This document shows positions 7,401 to 8,710 of a stretch of 8,710 nucleotides of DNA, one piece after another (positions within the stretch are counted from its first letter, which is position 1; the number at the start of each line of letters is the position of its first letter). Source of the DNA: Bacteroidales bacterium. Lineage in GTDB: Bacteria > Bacteroidota > Bacteroidia > Bacteroidales > UBA12077. The notes under the pieces were generated by a model. The model had not been told where the DNA came from. It did not search any database and was given only the letters and a program-made list of their open reading frames with translations. The stretch lies in NCBI GenBank assembly GCA_030600865.1, contig JAUVUS010000075.1, forward strand, positions 1 to 8,710. Direction: 5' to 3'. Both the position numbers and the translations under genes were made by a program.

Positions 7401-8581
7401 TAGTAAAAAAACGTACTTCCGAACTTGAAAAAGCTAAAGTGAAAGCCGAAGAATCTGACCGCCTTAAATCTGCTTTTCTTGCAAACATGTCGCACGAAAT
7501 ACGCACACCGATGAATGCAATTATCGGGTTTTCAAATTTGTTAGATGACCCGGATATGCAGGATCCTGACAAAAAAGAATTAATATCTCTTATTACTTAT
7601 AATAGTGATACTTTATTGCATCTTATTGATGATATTATTGATTTATCTAAAATTGAATCCAATCAATTAGTTATTGATAAAAAAGATTGCAATTTGAATA
7701 ATATATTTAACGTACTTATTGATTTATTTAACGAAAATAAAAAATTAATATTTAAAGATAAGATTGAGCTAAAATACATTCCGGGCTCAGAAAATAAAGA
7801 ATTTTCAATTTACACCGATCCCTTTCGTTTACAACAAATCATCTCAAACCTTATTGATAATGCCTTAAAATTTACCGAAAAAGGATCTGTTGAATTTGGA
7901 TTTATACTCGAAAACAATTCTGAAAAACCAGTAATAAAATTTTATGTAAAAGACACAGGTATAGGATTAACTAAAGATCAACAAACAATTATATTCAGCA
8001 GATTTACTAAAGCAGAAAATGATAAAAGAAAACTATACCGCGGAGCAGGCCTCGGCTTAACTATCTCCAAAAACCTTGTTAATATGCTTGGTGGCGATAT
8101 TTGGGTTGAGTCTGAACTAAATCATGGAACAATTTTTTATTTTACAATTCCTTATAAGAATGTATCAAAAGGAGAAATACCGCTTAAAGAAAAACCAAAC
8201 CTGCAAGATGATTATAACTGGTACGGTAAGACTGTACTAATAGCTGAAGATGAACAAAGCAACTATCGGTATTTTGAAATGATATTATCCACAACACGGG
8301 CAAATATTAAACATGCAAAAAATGGAATTGATGCAGTCGAAATATGTAAAAACAATAAAATAGATTTAGTTTTAATGGATATTAAAATGCCTGATATGGA
8401 TGGTCTGGAGGCAACTAAACAAATAAGAGAGTTTAAAAAGGAAATGCCAATTATTGCCCTTACAGCATTTGCAATGCAAAACGACGAAAAAATGAGCTTT
8501 GAAGCAGGGTGTAATGCATATATTTCTAAACCAGTCCGCAAACCGGAATTGTTAGGTATAATAAACAAATTTCTTACATAA
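4490..8581 (+). CDS. Propeller-sensing hybrid histidine kinase/response regulator, without DNA-binding domain
   Basis: A 1363-residue one-protein phosphorelay spanning the inner membrane; the ligand is unknown. Residues 1-22 are a signal peptide ending HAQ. About 45-630 form a periplasmic two-component-regulator-type beta-propeller, with blade motifs such as TWAIIQDHRGVMYFGNNNGV (48-67), LSVYVDSQKNIWTGLNNGIS (306-325) and YVQEDDNGNIWISH (464-477); I count roughly 12-14 blades. About 670-748 is a Y_Y_Y domain (RYSYFLEGFD, LPEGNYIFKVKAKN). A membrane helix covers about 753-775. A coiled coil (778-822), a PAS domain (about 823-932) and a second coiled coil (935-995) follow. HisKA has the phosphoacceptor His1002 in SHEIRTP. 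The HATPase has its N box near Asn1120/Asn1124, DTGIG at 1155-1159 and GAGLGL at 1185-1190. The C-terminal receiver (about 1246-1362) has Glu1253/Asp1254, phosphoacceptor Asp1297, Thr1325 and Lys1347. All catalytic residues are intact. Unlike classical hybrid two-component systems of polysaccharide loci, there is no AraC-type helix-turn-helix after the receiver, so output must pass to another protein. No partner regulator or sus-type transport gene is in the window. Confidence 0.93.
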   Translation: MNKLSYILFSILLFISFNQLHAQQLTQQGNPYIQNYNDADYNTPENQTWAIIQDHRGVMYFGNNNGVLEFDGTNWRLIEISNKSAVRSLAIDSTGRIFIGAVGEFGYLQADSTGTMQYISLLEKIPEEEQNFMDVWEIFIINESVIVKTSGKIFLIKENKTIVFKSKNGFHVSFFVNNEFFVKEREKGLLKLVDDSLQLVPNSDQFTNNPLHIMLPYEEDKIIIATRERGIFIYNPNKKNVKFSKPVGFKEVDNFLIKNQVYYGAKLNNEQFILGTSQNGLIIIDKSGNILQHFNKDIGLQDIKTLSVYVDSQKNIWTGLNNGISYIVMNSPLTLYNEKDGLFGSAYTATIHKGRLYAATSVGLFMKDPQNNFSFIKNTKGQGWHLTEIQGELFFGHAEGVFIIRDNVAKKIVTNVKTIWNLNKLKNRPYILAGHNNGLLLLEYRKGNWQLKHEIKGFNESAHYVQEDDNGNIWISHRFNEICRLKLNQTLDSVVKLDFYNSNHGLPANTHNFVFKIKTVNQNTRILFGTEKGIYKFNTKTNRFVPDETFNKFFNKEKLIDKFVQDANGNIYFQYGGEKGVLLFQSDSTYVLEKTPFLKFKGLYVENLSISDTNNIFYCTEKGLIQYNPQILPGYDVPYPVLIRQVFVNDSLVFGGINTKNQIIELPYKQNTLQFAYSALYYESHHKTRYSYFLEGFDPSVGGWSEWSLKTEKEYTNLPEGNYIFKVKAKNIYEKESTIAQYRFEILSPWYSTTIAYIIYGISTLFLIWLIVKLYTINLKREKNNLEKVVKERTIEISQQKEELIAQSEYVASVNRELEKLSLIAQETDNAVILANLDGKIEWVNEGFYKLYKYSLSRFIDKKGNNIFKTSSNPDVKNIVERCLNQKESITYENNITDKTGKTIWIQTTLTPIINSNGQAEKLIAIDTDITKLKKAENEILKKNEEILAQNEEILTQKDELELHRNQLEKLVKKRTSELEKAKVKAEESDRLKSAFLANMSHEIRTPMNAIIGFSNLLDDPDMQDPDKKELISLITYNSDTLLHLIDDIIDLSKIESNQLVIDKKDCNLNNIFNVLIDLFNENKKLIFKDKIELKYIPGSENKEFSIYTDPFRLQQIISNLIDNALKFTEKGSVEFGFILENNSEKPVIKFYVKDTGIGLTKDQQTIIFSRFTKAENDKRKLYRGAGLGLTISKNLVNMLGGDIWVESELNHGTIFYFTIPYKNVSKGEIPLKEKPNLQDDYNWYGKTVLIAEDEQSNYRYFEMILSTTRANIKHAKNGIDAVEICKNNKIDLVLMDIKMPDMDGLEATKQIREFKKEMPIIALTAFAMQNDEKMSFEAGCNAYISKPVRKPELLGIINKFLT

Positions 8582-8586
8582 CAGTA

Positions 8587-8608
8587 CAACGGACATTCCT
8601 GTCCGTTG
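8587..8608. terminator. Perfect 9-bp hairpin after the hybrid kinase gene
   Basis: CAACGGACA (8587-8595) and TGTCCGTTG (8600-8608) form a perfect stem around a TTCC loop, six bases past the kinase stop codon. A stable hairpin here fits transcription termination or 3'-end protection, but the following bases (AATTATTAAA) are not a proper T-tract on either strand. It may therefore be a dispersed palindromic repeat that has taken on a terminator-like role. The rest of the window to 8710 contains an AACCTGACAG fragment (8617-8626) and AT-rich sequence, with no gene that can be supported. Confidence 0.5.
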
Positions 8609-8710
8609 AATTATTAAACCTGACAGAGTCTTTAAGGATCAGCAGAAAATTAGGGTGGAGTTATAAATATTTTCTATTTTTATTTTATGGAAATAAAATC
8701 AATATTGCAA

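Noticed and set aside
8687..8710. ATG followed by seven open codons running off the window end, possibly the next gene
   Set aside because: Only eight codons (MEIKSILQ), no clear promoter or ribosome site at a proper distance; cannot be told from chance.
1..8710. CRISPR arrays, tRNA or rRNA genes, insertion sequences, phage or toxin-antitoxin genes
   Set aside because: No regularly spaced repeats, cloverleaf sequences, transposase or phage motifs were seen on either strand; the window reads as ordinary core chromosome plus one sensor gene.

Overview
The window looks like chromosomal DNA of an AT-rich Bacteroidota member, most likely of the Bacteroidales/Marinilabiliales type. The evidence is a 286-residue primary sigma factor that lacks region 1.1, promoters matching the Bacteroidota TTTG / TAnnTTTG consensus, little use of Shine-Dalgarno sites, and a giant periplasmic-propeller hybrid histidine kinase of the kind typical of this phylum. 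The genus assignment is inference.

Layout. Positions 1-34 are a perfect palindrome acting as a terminator. Positions 90-2005 hold two minus-strand genes, read from right to left: dapF (diaminopimelate epimerase) and then an exported S9-type alpha/beta hydrolase, 47 bases apart and probably cotranscribed. The 149-base divergent intergenic region (2006-2154) carries a good promoter for the plus strand. Positions 2155-4288 hold htrA (a membrane-anchored serine protease with one PDZ domain) and then rpoD (primary sigma factor), with no terminator between them and a second promoter just before rpoD. A strong intrinsic terminator closes this unit at 4316-4343. The 201-base gap before the next gene also contains a GC-rich repeat-like patch. 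Positions 4490-8581 encode one 1363-residue hybrid two-component sensor: signal peptide, beta-propeller, Y_Y_Y domain, membrane helix, coiled coil, PAS, coiled coil, HisKA, HATPase and receiver. The last 129 bases hold a perfect 9-bp hairpin and repeat-like debris, with no supportable gene.

How the genes relate. dapF supplies meso-diaminopimelate for peptidoglycan and lysine, HtrA handles envelope protein quality control, and RpoD is the housekeeping sigma factor. These look like core chromosomal genes. The hybrid kinase is a separate transcription unit with no partner regulator in view.

I do not see a novel multi-gene system. The most notable point is that HtrA ends exactly where its relatives continue into a second PDZ domain. 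After the stop codon, the same frame still reads a short stretch resembling the start of that missing domain, now overlapping the rpoD promoter. The result is a DegS-like layout (anchor, protease, one PDZ) that appears to derive from a two-PDZ ancestor. Second in interest is the hybrid kinase, which has no DNA-binding domain and has near-duplicate signalling-helix motifs on both sides of its PAS domain.
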